Source: Dehalococcoidales bacterium
GTDB lineage: Bacteria; Chloroflexota; Dehalococcoidia; Dehalococcoidales; UBA2162
Direction: 5' to 3'
Assembly (NCBI GenBank): GCA_030690265.1
Contig: JAUYHA010000049.1
Coordinates: 62,001-126,000 of the forward strand
Length of the DNA stretch: 64,000 nucleotides
Of the stretch, positions 8,876-16,676 are shown piece by piece; within the stretch, counting starts at the first letter, position 1, and every line of letters begins with the position of its first letter. The translations under genes were made by a program, and so were the position numbers. A model generated the notes under the pieces. The model was not told where the DNA came from. It did not search any database and saw only the letters and a program-made list of their open reading frames with translations.

Positions 8876-9370
8876 ATGGCGGTTTTGCCTATTCGGCTGG
8901 TTCCTGACCCGGTATTGCGGCAAAAAGCGAAGCGGGTCAGGTCTGTTAATGGCTCAATCCATAAGCTGATAAGCGATATGATTGAGACCATGTATGCCGC
9001 TCCGGGGGTGGGGCTGGCCGCTCCCCAGGTAGGTGTTTCCTTGCGGGTGATTGTAATTGGTCTACCGGAAGAGGAAGAAATAATCTTAATCAATCCTGAG
9101 GTAGTGCGGAGGAGGGGGGAACGGGTGGTAAACGAAGGCTGCCTTAGCCTGCCGGGCTATGTCGGTCAAATCAAGCGGGCTGAATCGGTTACCGTTAAGG
9201 GACGGGACCGGGATGGCAGGGAGGTAAGGATTAAGGCGGATGAGCTTCTGGCTCAGGCACTGGAGCACGAGATAGACCATATCAATGGCAGACTCTATAC
9301 CGACCACCTGGAAAGCAAAGATGATTTTCATAAGATTGAACCGGAAGAGATAAACGAAGAAGGGCTTTAG
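8876..9370 (+). CDS. def: Peptide deformylase
   Basis: Removes the N-formyl group from nascent proteins with a metal-bound water. All three motifs are present: GVGLAAPQVG, EGCLSLPG (metal Cys) and QALEHEIDHINGRLYTD (two metal His and the catalytic Glu). 164 residues. ATG 8876 has AAGGGG about 8 nt upstream; the longer reading from TTG 8816 would translate a piece of an interspersed repeat (CCTGTCCTGGCGACAGG, 8835-8852), so it is rejected. No fmt gene is next to it. Confidence 0.95.
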   Translation: MAVLPIRLVPDPVLRQKAKRVRSVNGSIHKLISDMIETMYAAPGVGLAAPQVGVSLRVIVIGLPEEEEIILINPEVVRRRGERVVNEGCLSLPGYVGQIKRAESVTVKGRDRDGREVRIKADELLAQALEHEIDHINGRLYTDHLESKDDFHKIEPEEINEEGL

Positions 9371-9426
9371 CTGACATCGTAAAAACCCCCGCTTTTGCGT
9401 TTTATCTTAGAATTGCCCCTGCTTTC

Positions 9427-9456
9427 TTGACAACAGGAAATTACTCTTGTTATACT
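9427..9456 (+). promoter_or_regulatory. Promoter of the solute-binding protein gene
   Basis: TTGACA (9427-9432), 18-bp spacer, TATACT (9451-9456), about 115 nt upstream of the start codon. Confidence 0.65.
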
Positions 9457-9501
9457 AAATATACCAAATTTACCTGAAGAAATTTGAGGTAAGGAGGGAA
9501 G

Positions 9502-9537
9502 GTGAAAAGGAAAGTTAATCTGGTTGTACTTATCTAG
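9502..9537 (+). CDS. Eleven-codon ORF duplicating the start region of the next gene
   Basis: A GTG start behind AAGGAGGGAAG gives VKRKVNLVVLI and then TAG. The ribosome site plus the first codons closely copy the start of the following lipoprotein gene (AAGGAGGAAGG, VKRKFIWLI at 9574). It is either a leader peptide or the stub of a tandem duplication. Confidence 0.4.
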   Translation: MKRKVNLVVLI

Positions 9538-9573
9538 TATATACCTAAGGAACATTTAAAATAAGGAGGAAGG

Positions 9574-11475
9574 GTGAAAAGAAAATTTATCTGGTTGATA
9601 GCAAGTGGTTTGATAGTGCTGTCTATGGCAGCCACCGCCTGTGGTGCTCCGCCAGCCACAGAACAGCCGCCGGTAACAGAACAGCCGCCGGTAACAGAGC
9701 AGCCGCCGGTAACGGAAGAGCCAGAGGTGATTGAGCCTGAGACGGCTAAGCCGAAGTATGGCGGGGTGCTCAGGATTGTTCAGAGAAATGATATGACCGA
9801 CTGGGATGATATAATCGGCAACACTCATACCGGGCGAGCGAAAATGACAACCAACGAGCCGCTCACGGCCGGTGACTGGGCTAAGGGTCCCGCCGGAGGC
9901 TATGGTGAGAATAAGACTGACTGGGTGGAGAGGGGACTGTCCTTTGAAAATCATATCAGAGGCGGCTACCTGGCGGAAAACTGGGAGTTTCCTAAGTCCC
10001 AGGAGGGAGACACCGCCACTCTCATCTTTCATATCCGCCAGGGAGTGAACTTCGCTGTTAATCCAGCGTCGTGGGCTGAAGCTGCCCACCTGGTCAACGG
10101 CCGGCAAATGACCCTTGATGATGTCCTCTATAACTTTAACCTGCAGATTACCGACACCCGGGCTTTCATTTACCGGACCAACCCCGACCTACGGGTTGCC
10201 AAAATAACCTCCCCGGCGCCGTGGACGGTCCAGATTGAAATCCCCTGGACATCCTTTGATTCAGCTGTAACCCGCTTTGGCGGTCATGTCCACATTTTCC
10301 CCAAAGAGGTATATGAACAATTTGGACCTACTGCTTTCAGTAACTGGAAAAACTCTGTCGGCACTGGTCCCTTCGTCCTGGCTGACAATGTCCCCGGCAG
10401 CACGGCGACCCTGGTGCGGAACCCCAACTACTGGATGACGAATCCCGTTGGCCCGGGCAAGGGCGACCAGCTACCCTACCTGGACGGAGTCAAGTTCTTC
10501 ATCATTCCTGACTTCTCTACGCGTTTGGCTGCCCTGCGCACCGGGCAGGTTGATGTGCTTGCCGAAAAGGACTACCTTGGCTGGGATGATGGCCTCATCC
10601 TGAAGAAGACGGCACCGGACTGGATGACGGTGAAAGCCTATAACCAGAGGACGGGGGGAGGGGTCCCGGTTCACATGAACCTGACCAAGCCACCCTATAA
10701 CGACCTCCGGGTGCGGCGGGCACTGTTTATGGCTATTGATTTTCAGACCATCAATAACGAGTTATACGATGGTAATGGCTTCATCTACTCCCAGCCGGTA
10801 CCTGACCCGATGGATTTTCCTGACGCTTACTTCGGACCCGACCCGGAGACAGGGGAATGGCCCTCGGATGCTTCTGAATCAGTAAAAGAGCTTTTCATCT
10901 ACAACCCGGAGAAGGCGAAACAGCTCCTTGCTGAAGCCGGCTACCCCCAGGGCTTCAAGACCACCCTGACTATTTCTAATGATGCCGAGGTTATTGACTA
11001 CTTCTCGGTATATAAAGATTACTGGAGCAAGATAGGTGTTGATGTGGTGCTAAATCCTATGGAGACTGCCGCCCAGGATAACTGGGAGAGAGAGGGGAAA
11101 AACGAAGCCATGCACCAAATGACCTCCGCATCCAGGGCACGTCTTTACGAACTGCAAATGTGGACCGGTCATGCCGAGTATAACGATATGGGAAATGACC
11201 CCGAGCAGCTGGCGGTAGCCAATGAAGCATATGGGCAAGTGCAGAGCAACCTCTTCTTTAATAAACCGGAGGCCGACCGTGTCTTTCGGGAGCTGAATAA
11301 ATATGCCCTGGAAGATGTCTGGGGCATCAACGTGATTGGCAAGCCGCAGTGGTTCACCTGGCCATCCTGGATAAAGAACTACAGCGGCGAGAGAATGGTC
11401 AGTTTTGGCGTTGCCAAAGACTTCTATCGCTGGGTCTGGATTGACCAGGACTTGAAGAAGAGCCTGGGTTACTAG
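9574..11475 (+). CDS. Extracellular solute-binding lipoprotein, ABC transporter family 5
   Basis: 633 residues. Starts at GTG behind AAGGAGGAAGG. A signal peptide with lipobox (ATACG, Cys 23) predicts lipid anchoring. A Pro/Glu linker with three copies of TEQPPV (18-bp DNA repeats) precedes the binding domain, which shows KYGGVLRI, LTLDDVLYNFN-like, and FIYNPEKAKQLLAEAGYP motifs of oligopeptide/nickel-type receptors (DppA/OppA fold). It binds an extracellular solute, identity unknown. No permease or ATPase gene is adjacent, so it is an orphan receptor; a terminator closes the unit. Confidence 0.88.
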   Translation: MKRKFIWLIASGLIVLSMAATACGAPPATEQPPVTEQPPVTEQPPVTEEPEVIEPETAKPKYGGVLRIVQRNDMTDWDDIIGNTHTGRAKMTTNEPLTAGDWAKGPAGGYGENKTDWVERGLSFENHIRGGYLAENWEFPKSQEGDTATLIFHIRQGVNFAVNPASWAEAAHLVNGRQMTLDDVLYNFNLQITDTRAFIYRTNPDLRVAKITSPAPWTVQIEIPWTSFDSAVTRFGGHVHIFPKEVYEQFGPTAFSNWKNSVGTGPFVLADNVPGSTATLVRNPNYWMTNPVGPGKGDQLPYLDGVKFFIIPDFSTRLAALRTGQVDVLAEKDYLGWDDGLILKKTAPDWMTVKAYNQRTGGGVPVHMNLTKPPYNDLRVRRALFMAIDFQTINNELYDGNGFIYSQPVPDPMDFPDAYFGPDPETGEWPSDASESVKELFIYNPEKAKQLLAEAGYPQGFKTTLTISNDAEVIDYFSVYKDYWSKIGVDVVLNPMETAAQDNWEREGKNEAMHQMTSASRARLYELQMWTGHAEYNDMGNDPEQLAVANEAYGQVQSNLFFNKPEADRVFRELNKYALEDVWGINVIGKPQWFTWPSWIKNYSGERMVSFGVAKDFYRWVWIDQDLKKSLGY

Positions 11476-11522
11476 CCCGGGACAGGCATACAGGTGTTAG
11501 CATAGTCAACTGCTAAGCATTA

Positions 11523-11554
11523 GCCTCACCCCTGAATAAAGGGGTGAGGCTTTT
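11523..11554 (+). terminator. Rho-independent terminator after the solute-binding protein gene
   Basis: GCCTCACCCC (11523-11532) pairs with GGGGTGAGGC (11541-11550) around an 8-nt loop, followed by TTTT. It starts about 47 nt past the stop codon. Confidence 0.85.
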
Positions 11555-11596
11555 GGCTGGTTTTTCAAACGCAAACTGATTGAGGAGGTAGAGAAT

Positions 11597-11845
11597 TTGC
11601 CTGTTTACGAATATAAATGCCCCTGCTGTAAGACTCGCCTGGAGTTAAGGCGGGGCTTTAACGATGAAAGCCCGGTGCTCTGTCCGCAGTGCGGGAGCAA
11701 TGCCTGCCGTGTTTTCTCCCCGGTGCCCGTAATTTTCAAGGGGTCTGGCTTTTATTCTACGGACTACCGGCAAAATAAGGGGCACGAGCCGGAGAAAGAG
11801 GAAACAGAAAAAACTAAAGCCGACAGTAGTAAGGACAGTGATTAG
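11597..11845 (+). CDS. FmdB-family zinc-ribbon protein
   Basis: 82 residues from a TTG start behind GAGGAGG. The N-terminus MPVYEYKCPCC, then CPQC about 20 residues later and GSGFYSTDYR, define the FmdB/CxxC_CXXC_SSSS putative regulatory family: one small zinc ribbon with a charged, Lys/Glu-rich tail. Function in the family is not established; FmdB was proposed to regulate formamidase genes, which are absent here. Confidence 0.85.
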   Translation: MPVYEYKCPCCKTRLELRRGFNDESPVLCPQCGSNACRVFSPVPVIFKGSGFYSTDYRQNKGHEPEKEETEKTKADSSKDSD

Positions 11846-11898
11846 TTTCTGAAAGTTTTTACCTGTTTTATCGTTAGTAGCTAGTAGGAGGTTATAAT

Positions 11899-12060
11899 AC
11901 GACCGCTGAAATAGACAAAGAAGAAAAGTCAAAGGTAAAAGAGATTACCTTTAAGTGTAAGTTCTGTGAAAAAACCAAGCCATTGGACGAAATGATAGTT
12001 ATAACCAGGTTCTTCCCCCCGACTCCAGCCTGCCGGGATTGTGAAAAGAAAATGCGGTAA
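11899..12060 (+). CDS. Small zinc-finger protein, probable non-ATG start
   Basis: The frame from 11899 to TAA 12058-12060 encodes about 53 residues, including FKCKFCEKTKPLDEM and TPACRDCEKKMR, i.e. two CXXC knuckles about 30 residues apart. The block between stop codons contains no ATG, GTG or TTG before the conserved part. A good Shine-Dalgarno (AGGAGG, 11886-11891) is followed by an in-frame ACG at 11899, which is the best start candidate. It stands between the FmdB-like gene and the HDAC-family gene and is likely translated with them. Function unknown. Confidence 0.6.
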   Translation, partial: TTAEIDKEEKSKVKEITFKCKFCEKTKPLDEMIVITRFFPPTPACRDCEKKMR

Positions 12061-12074
12061 AGGCGGGTGAGTTT

Positions 12075-13184
12075 TTGGCTATTGCCATTCTGTCTCACCA
12101 GGAACTGCGAGAGTATCATTTTGGCTCCGGGCATCCCTTTCATGGAGACCGTTTTGACATCTTCCTTCAGTTCTTAAAAAAGCGTCTGCCCGAGGATGAT
12201 AATTATCATCTCCTTAAAGCGGATTGGGCAACGGAAGAAGACCTGCTTCTCATCTGCCAGAAAGAATATATTGATTTTACCAAAAGCTACTATTATGCCG
12301 CCAATCTGGGTTTGAGCTATGCCGGTCAGTTTTCCCGGTTTCAGAGCGGGGATAACCTGCCCTTTGGCAGACCGGGCAGGGTGGAAGAGGCGGCAAGATT
12401 GATTGTCGGCCAGGCTAAGGCGGCTTGTCATCTGGTTCAAGGGGGGGAATTTAAGAAGGTAGTCTCCCTGGGCGGTGGACTTCACCACGCCAGGCCGGCT
12501 TACGGCGAGGGGTTTTGCCTCTACAACGATGTTGCCTTCAGCGGCCTGTATCTAATGCAGGAATACGGCCTGGAGAGAATCCTCATCCTGGATACCGATG
12601 CTCACGCCGGAAATGGCACCAGCGAGTATTTCTACGAAGAGCCGAGGGTTTTATTTATTGACCTGCACCAGGACCCAATGACCCTCTACCCGGGTACCGG
12701 TTTTGTTGACCAGATTGGCTCCGGTCGCGGTAGAGGCTTTACCATTAATATCCCCTTGCCGCCTTATGCCGGCTACGATTCTTACAAGCTGGTTTTTGAG
12801 TCTATCGTTGAGCCGGTAACCCGGGAATTTAGCCCCCAGATTATTATCCGCAACGGCGGTTCTGACCCCCATTTTGCCGACCAGCTGACCAATCTGGGAC
12901 TGCCGGTAAAAGGCTTCAGGATGATTGGGGAAAAAGTCAGGGAAATGGCTAAAGTTTGTGACGGTAAAGCTATGGATTTGATTGCCTCCGGTTATAATCA
13001 GGAGGTTTTGCCCTATGGCTGGCTGGCTTTGATTGCCGGGCTGGGCGGTATTGACCTTGAAGTAGAGGAGCCGGAGCCTGCGCCTCAGCGGTTTAACACG
13101 GATGCTTCCTCTTTAGCCGGGACGGAAAGAGTGGTCGAGGCAGTTAAAAACCAGTTAAAAGATTACTGGAGCTGCTTGAGCTAG
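12075..13184 (+). CDS. Histone deacetylase/AcuC-family amidohydrolase
   Basis: 369 residues, TTG start with AGGCGGG upstream. Zinc-dependent deacetylase fold with the expected catalytic set: GGGLHHA (His pair), FCLYNDVAFSG, LDTDAHAGNGT (Asp and His zinc ligands), FIDLHQDP, NGGSDPHFAD (third zinc ligand) and a Gly-Tyr near ASGYNQ. Bacterial members deacetylate acetyl-CoA synthetase (AcuC), polyamines or other amides; the substrate cannot be named from sequence. Its stop is followed at 1 nt by the convergent phosphoesterase gene. Confidence 0.88.
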   Translation: MAIAILSHQELREYHFGSGHPFHGDRFDIFLQFLKKRLPEDDNYHLLKADWATEEDLLLICQKEYIDFTKSYYYAANLGLSYAGQFSRFQSGDNLPFGRPGRVEEAARLIVGQAKAACHLVQGGEFKKVVSLGGGLHHARPAYGEGFCLYNDVAFSGLYLMQEYGLERILILDTDAHAGNGTSEYFYEEPRVLFIDLHQDPMTLYPGTGFVDQIGSGRGRGFTINIPLPPYAGYDSYKLVFESIVEPVTREFSPQIIIRNGGSDPHFADQLTNLGLPVKGFRMIGEKVREMAKVCDGKAMDLIASGYNQEVLPYGWLALIAGLGGIDLEVEEPEPAPQRFNTDASSLAGTERVVEAVKNQLKDYWSCLS

Positions 13185-13185
13185 C

Positions 13186-13920
13186 CTACATGCCGTAGCT
13201 CAGGCGGGCTACCAGTCGCATCGGTAGTCCTAGCTGTACCATTCTATCCTGGGTAGCCCGGATATCGTAAGGGATGCGGTGAAGAGTAATCACCCTGGTT
13301 TCAGTGTCATAGATGGCGTAGCTGGCTTGAGAGTTGCCGTCCCGGGGCTGCCCCACACTGCCAGGATTGATAATTAACCGGTCTTTGCCCAGAGTAAGCT
13401 TGACATCAGGCAAAAAGCGTTTGCCGGAGCAGGTGCCATTTTCGTCACGGCTGAACACCAGGGGCACATGTGAGTGTCCCACCAGACAAAATTGCGTTTT
13501 GAAGGCAGCAAAGTTTTCTTTAGCCATACCGGTCGAGGTAAGGTATTCCCAGATAGGTTCTCTGGGGCTGCCGTGCACCAGGGTGAAATTTTCTTCCTCA
13601 ATAACCGGCGGCAGTCCTTTGAGGTAGTCCGTGTCTGCCGGGCTTAGTTGCTGGGCTGTCCATTGACAGGCTTCAGCCGCATCGGGGTTAAACTCGTTAA
13701 TGCCAATCTTACCACTGGCTCCCCAATCATGGTTACCGGCAACACTGATATGGTTGGTCTGGCACAGAAGCTCTATGCATTCACCCGGCTCCGGGCCGTA
13801 ACCAACGATATCTCCCAGGCACCATATCTTCTCCACCCCTCCCCGGTTCGTAATGTCATCTAACACGGCCCTGAAAGCGGCCAGATTAGCGTGAAGATCA
13901 CTGATGATTGCGTAACGCAT
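13186..13920 (-). CDS. Calcineurin-like metallophosphoesterase
   Basis: 244 residues beginning MRYAIISDLHANLAAF. All five metallophosphoesterase motifs are seen: DLHAN, GDIVGYGP, GNHDW, VHGSP and GHSHVP, predicting a two-metal phosphodiesterase/phosphatase similar to YfcE/PP2A-like proteins. It is downstream of hisS on the same strand (21-nt gap) and probably co-transcribed with it. Substrate unknown. Confidence 0.9.
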   Translation of the reverse strand: MRYAIISDLHANLAAFRAVLDDITNRGGVEKIWCLGDIVGYGPEPGECIELLCQTNHISVAGNHDWGASGKIGINEFNPDAAEACQWTAQQLSPADTDYLKGLPPVIEEENFTLVHGSPREPIWEYLTSTGMAKENFAAFKTQFCLVGHSHVPLVFSRDENGTCSGKRFLPDVKLTLGKDRLIINPGSVGQPRDGNSQASYAIYDTETRVITLHRIPYDIRATQDRMVQLGLPMRLVARLSYGM

Positions 13921-13941
13921 TTACCCTTATCCCGACTGAAA

Positions 13942-15189
13942 TCAAATCAGTAACCCGGGCAGCTGGTCAGGAGAGACGGCTTCCTGCCGGGCTGTGGCCA
14001 TGTCTCTAAGTATCACCGTGCCTGTCTTCACCTCGCGGTCACCGATAATTACCGTGTGGCGAACACCGAGAGTATTTGCCTGTCTCAGCTGGGCTTTCAG
14101 GCTCCGGCTGCCGGTAGCCTCTATCAGAGCAATGCCGGCCTGCCTCAGCCTGGATGCCAGCTTTATCGCCTCGTCCCGGGCTTCACTACCCAGGTGGGCA
14201 ATAAAGACCTGCGGTTTGGGCAAAGAGGGGATAGACACTTCTTGCTTCTTCAGGTTGAGTATTACCCGCTCTATGCCGGTGGCAAAACCTATGGCCGGCG
14301 TGGGCTTACCGCCCAGCTGCTCAATCAGGTTGTCATACCGTCCTCCCCCGCCGAGGGTGCTCTGGGCGCCATCTGCTTCAGGCTGAATCTCAAAGACAGT
14401 CCGGGTATAGTAATCAAGCCCCCGGACCAGGCGGTGGTCTGCTTCAAAAGGAATTTCAAGCAGAGCCAGGTATTTTTTTAACTGGTTAAAGTGTTCCTGA
14501 CATGGCGGGCAAAGATAGTCAAGGCTCTTTGGAGCCAGGTTAGCTACCGGCTGGCACGTTGATTGTTTACAGTCGAGCAAGCGAAGCGGGTTTTTCTCCA
14601 GCCTGGTGCGGCAATCGGAGCACAGTCTATCAGCGTAGCTCGCATAGTAATTTTTCAGAGCGGAGAGATAGCCGGGCCGGCATGATGAACAACCAATGCT
14701 GTTCAGCTTCAGGGAGAGATGGACAATGTTCATCGAGCTAAAGAATCGCCAGGCCATATCAATAACTTCAGCATCGAGGGAGGGGTCTTCATCACCGATA
14801 GCTTCACAGCCGAACTGGTGGTGCTGTCGGTATCTGCCGGCCTGAGGCCTGTCGTAGCGGAAAATTGGAGCCAGGTAATAGAGCCTTACCGGCTGCGGTA
14901 AGTTGTGCAGGCCGTGCTCTATGTAGGCACGGCATATTGAGGCGGTTTCTTCCGGTTTCAATGTTAAGCTGCTGCCTCCCCTGTCTTCAAAGGTATACAT
15001 TTCCTTGTCAACGATGTCCGTAGCATCTCCGACACCGCGAGTAAACAGGCTGGCGTCTTCAAATACCGGGGTATCAATTCGTTCATAACCGTAGAGACGG
15101 CAGACATTAACTGCCTGAGCTTCGACATAACGCCAGTAGGCTTGTTCCCCGGATAGAATATCCGAGGTTCCCCGTGGTGCTTGATACAA
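13942..15189 (-). CDS. hisS: Histidyl-tRNA synthetase
   Basis: 415 residues of class II synthetase. Charges tRNA-His. Motif 1 lies in the YERIDTPVFED region; motif 2 is FRYDRPQAGRYRQHHQFGCE; histidine loop LVRGLDYYTRTVFE; motif 3 GFATGIERV; C-terminal anticodon domain ends QLPGLLI. The TTG at 15189 is chosen because it gives the family start YQAPRGTSDIL and has GAGAGG at the right distance. The upstream TTG at 15210 abuts the CATTGCGAG repeat and lacks a ribosome site. A Cys-rich insertion (CSSC, CSDC, CPPC) in the middle may bind zinc, which is unusual. Confidence 0.95.
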   Translation of the reverse strand: MYQAPRGTSDILSGEQAYWRYVEAQAVNVCRLYGYERIDTPVFEDASLFTRGVGDATDIVDKEMYTFEDRGGSSLTLKPEETASICRAYIEHGLHNLPQPVRLYYLAPIFRYDRPQAGRYRQHHQFGCEAIGDEDPSLDAEVIDMAWRFFSSMNIVHLSLKLNSIGCSSCRPGYLSALKNYYASYADRLCSDCRTRLEKNPLRLLDCKQSTCQPVANLAPKSLDYLCPPCQEHFNQLKKYLALLEIPFEADHRLVRGLDYYTRTVFEIQPEADGAQSTLGGGGRYDNLIEQLGGKPTPAIGFATGIERVILNLKKQEVSIPSLPKPQVFIAHLGSEARDEAIKLASRLRQAGIALIEATGSRSLKAQLRQANTLGVRHTVIIGDREVKTGTVILRDMATARQEAVSPDQLPGLLI

Positions 15190-15211
15190 CCTGCTTTCCT
15201 CTCTAATCAAC

Positions 15212-15466
15212 CTGTCATTGCGAGCGACTCGTTCCGACTTGCCTCGACTCGTTCCGATATGTCAGAGTGAACAAGCTCGGAGCAGGTTACCTGTAGCGAG
15301 GGTTCAACCCGAGTTCACCCCGAGGGTTCGGTAACGAGTTATCGTCTTCAGACCGAGTTCAGACTTCAGGCCGAGCCTTCAGTCCGAGGACCGAGGTCAG
15401 AGTGAAAGCGTTGCAATCTATAAGATTTATAGAGATTGCCACGTCGCTCCGCTCCTCGCAATGACA
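15212..15466. repeat. CATTGCGAG-type interspersed repeat array upstream of hisS
   Basis: Bounded by GTCATTGCGAG (from 15214) and CTCGCAATGAC (to 15465). Inside are shuffled short modules (ACTCGTTCCGA, CAGAGTGAAC, CCGAGTTCA, GAGCCTTCAGTCCGAGG) that recur at 28.7 and 52.3 kb. No coding potential. The 15467-15552 stretch after it holds nothing recognisable. Confidence 0.75.
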
Positions 15467-15552
15467 ATTAAGTGGTCTATCTCTTCCTAAAGCTAGGATA
15501 CAGTATTAGCAGCCAAGTGTAAAGACGGATGTGAGATATTAATGATTCCTTT

Positions 15553-15643
15553 GTCATTGCGAGGGCTTTAGCCCTCGGGCTGAACTCGGGCCTCGGACTG
15601 AAGGCTCGGCCTGAAGGCTGAAGCCCGTGGCAATCTCTATAGA
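15553..15643. repeat. CATTGCGAG-type repeat abutting the 3' end of the squalene synthase-like gene
   Basis: Starts GTCATTGCGAGGGCTTTAGC, contains palindromic CCTCGGACTGAAGGCTCGG-like modules and ends with CGTGGCAATCTCTATAGATT right at the stop codon of the following minus-strand gene. It may serve as the 3' end of the hopanoid operon transcript. Confidence 0.7.
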
Positions 15644-16672
15644 TTATTCATAGGTATTCGGGGGCAAAGAGGCTCTTAGCTGGCGGTAGACCTCCCGATA
15701 GTCCTTTTCCAGCAGGTCGTTTGACCCGGCAAAAGAGGCGCATCTGGCTAGCAGGGTAGCTACTTGGTCTTGTGACAGCTTGGCGTTTCTCGTCCGGATG
15801 AGGTGAAGTAAGGTGTTGTAGGCAAGGACAAAGGCGATTAGGCAAAACATCCGGATGGGTTTTTCGCTCTCCGGTATGCTCTTGATATACTTCAGTGTTG
15901 AATCAAAGTAGCTCAGTATGGTCGGGGTTAGTTCATCCAGGAACTCTTTGGGAATAACTGGTAGAGAAGCCTCACGCTCCGGATGGAAAGCGTATTTTCC
16001 GGTTATTGAAGCAGGAACATAACACCAGCCTCTGGCTATATCTTCCGGGTAGTTCTTGACGATATTGGTGACCTGAAGTGCCAGGCCAAACCGGGTCTGA
16101 TATTTTTCCAGCTCTGATTTGAAGGGTGAGACCTTTTCCTCAAGGCAGAAAAGCCGGGTAAGCATCTCACCGACAATACCGGCTACCTGATAGCAGTAGT
16201 CTTCCATTTCCGCCAGGTCCTGCAGCTGGAATACCCCGGCACTTTGCAGTTTTCTTTCCTGGAACTTCGCCATACCCTCGGAGGTGCGGGCAATATGGGG
16301 GTCGATAATTTCCCGGTAAGCATCCGGCAGTTGGAAGTAGCACCTTATCACTCTATCGCCATTTTCAACAAGCTCTTTCGCCGGTGATGCTGCCAGCCAG
16401 CTAAACTCCAGGGACTGGTAAATCTCCAATCTTTCCCTCAGGGTTTGATTTCCCCGGAAGACTCCGGCATAGCTGTGGAGAGCCTCTATTTTCTGAGCCT
16501 CGTTCTGGAGAGCGTCATCCTCGAAAGTATCGGCAATCCGGAAGAATAGATAGCCGAGCAGGATTGCCTTATGGATATTCCCTTCTAACTGGACTATATT
16601 TAGAGCGAAAGTCCTTGATACCCCGGGCAAAATTGCCTGACAATATTCCCAGTCCGTTCTCGTATCTGCCAA
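15644..16672 (-). CDS. Squalene/phytoene synthase family protein
   Basis: About 342 residues. Head-to-head condensation of two prenyl diphosphates. First Asp-rich motif FFRIADTFEDD and second motif TNIVKNYPEDIARGWCYVP are intact. In this operon the likely product is squalene (from FPP) to feed the adjacent squalene-hopene cyclase. It is the only such enzyme here, in contrast to the HpnC-HpnD-HpnE trio of many hopanoid bacteria. TTG 16672 is chosen: it starts 4 nt after the cyclase stop and has GGAG upstream. The longer reading from 16747 overlaps the cyclase by 70 bases. Confidence 0.88.
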   Translation of the reverse strand: MADTRTDWEYCQAILPGVSRTFALNIVQLEGNIHKAILLGYLFFRIADTFEDDALQNEAQKIEALHSYAGVFRGNQTLRERLEIYQSLEFSWLAASPAKELVENGDRVIRCYFQLPDAYREIIDPHIARTSEGMAKFQERKLQSAGVFQLQDLAEMEDYCYQVAGIVGEMLTRLFCLEEKVSPFKSELEKYQTRFGLALQVTNIVKNYPEDIARGWCYVPASITGKYAFHPEREASLPVIPKEFLDELTPTILSYFDSTLKYIKSIPESEKPIRMFCLIAFVLAYNTLLHLIRTRNAKLSQDQVATLLARCASFAGSNDLLEKDYREVYRQLRASLPPNTYE

Positions 16673-16676
16673 TAGC

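Noticed and set aside
9574-11475. Peptide ABC transporter operon
   Set aside because: Only the binding protein is here; the gene is closed by a terminator and followed by unrelated genes, so no transporter is claimed.
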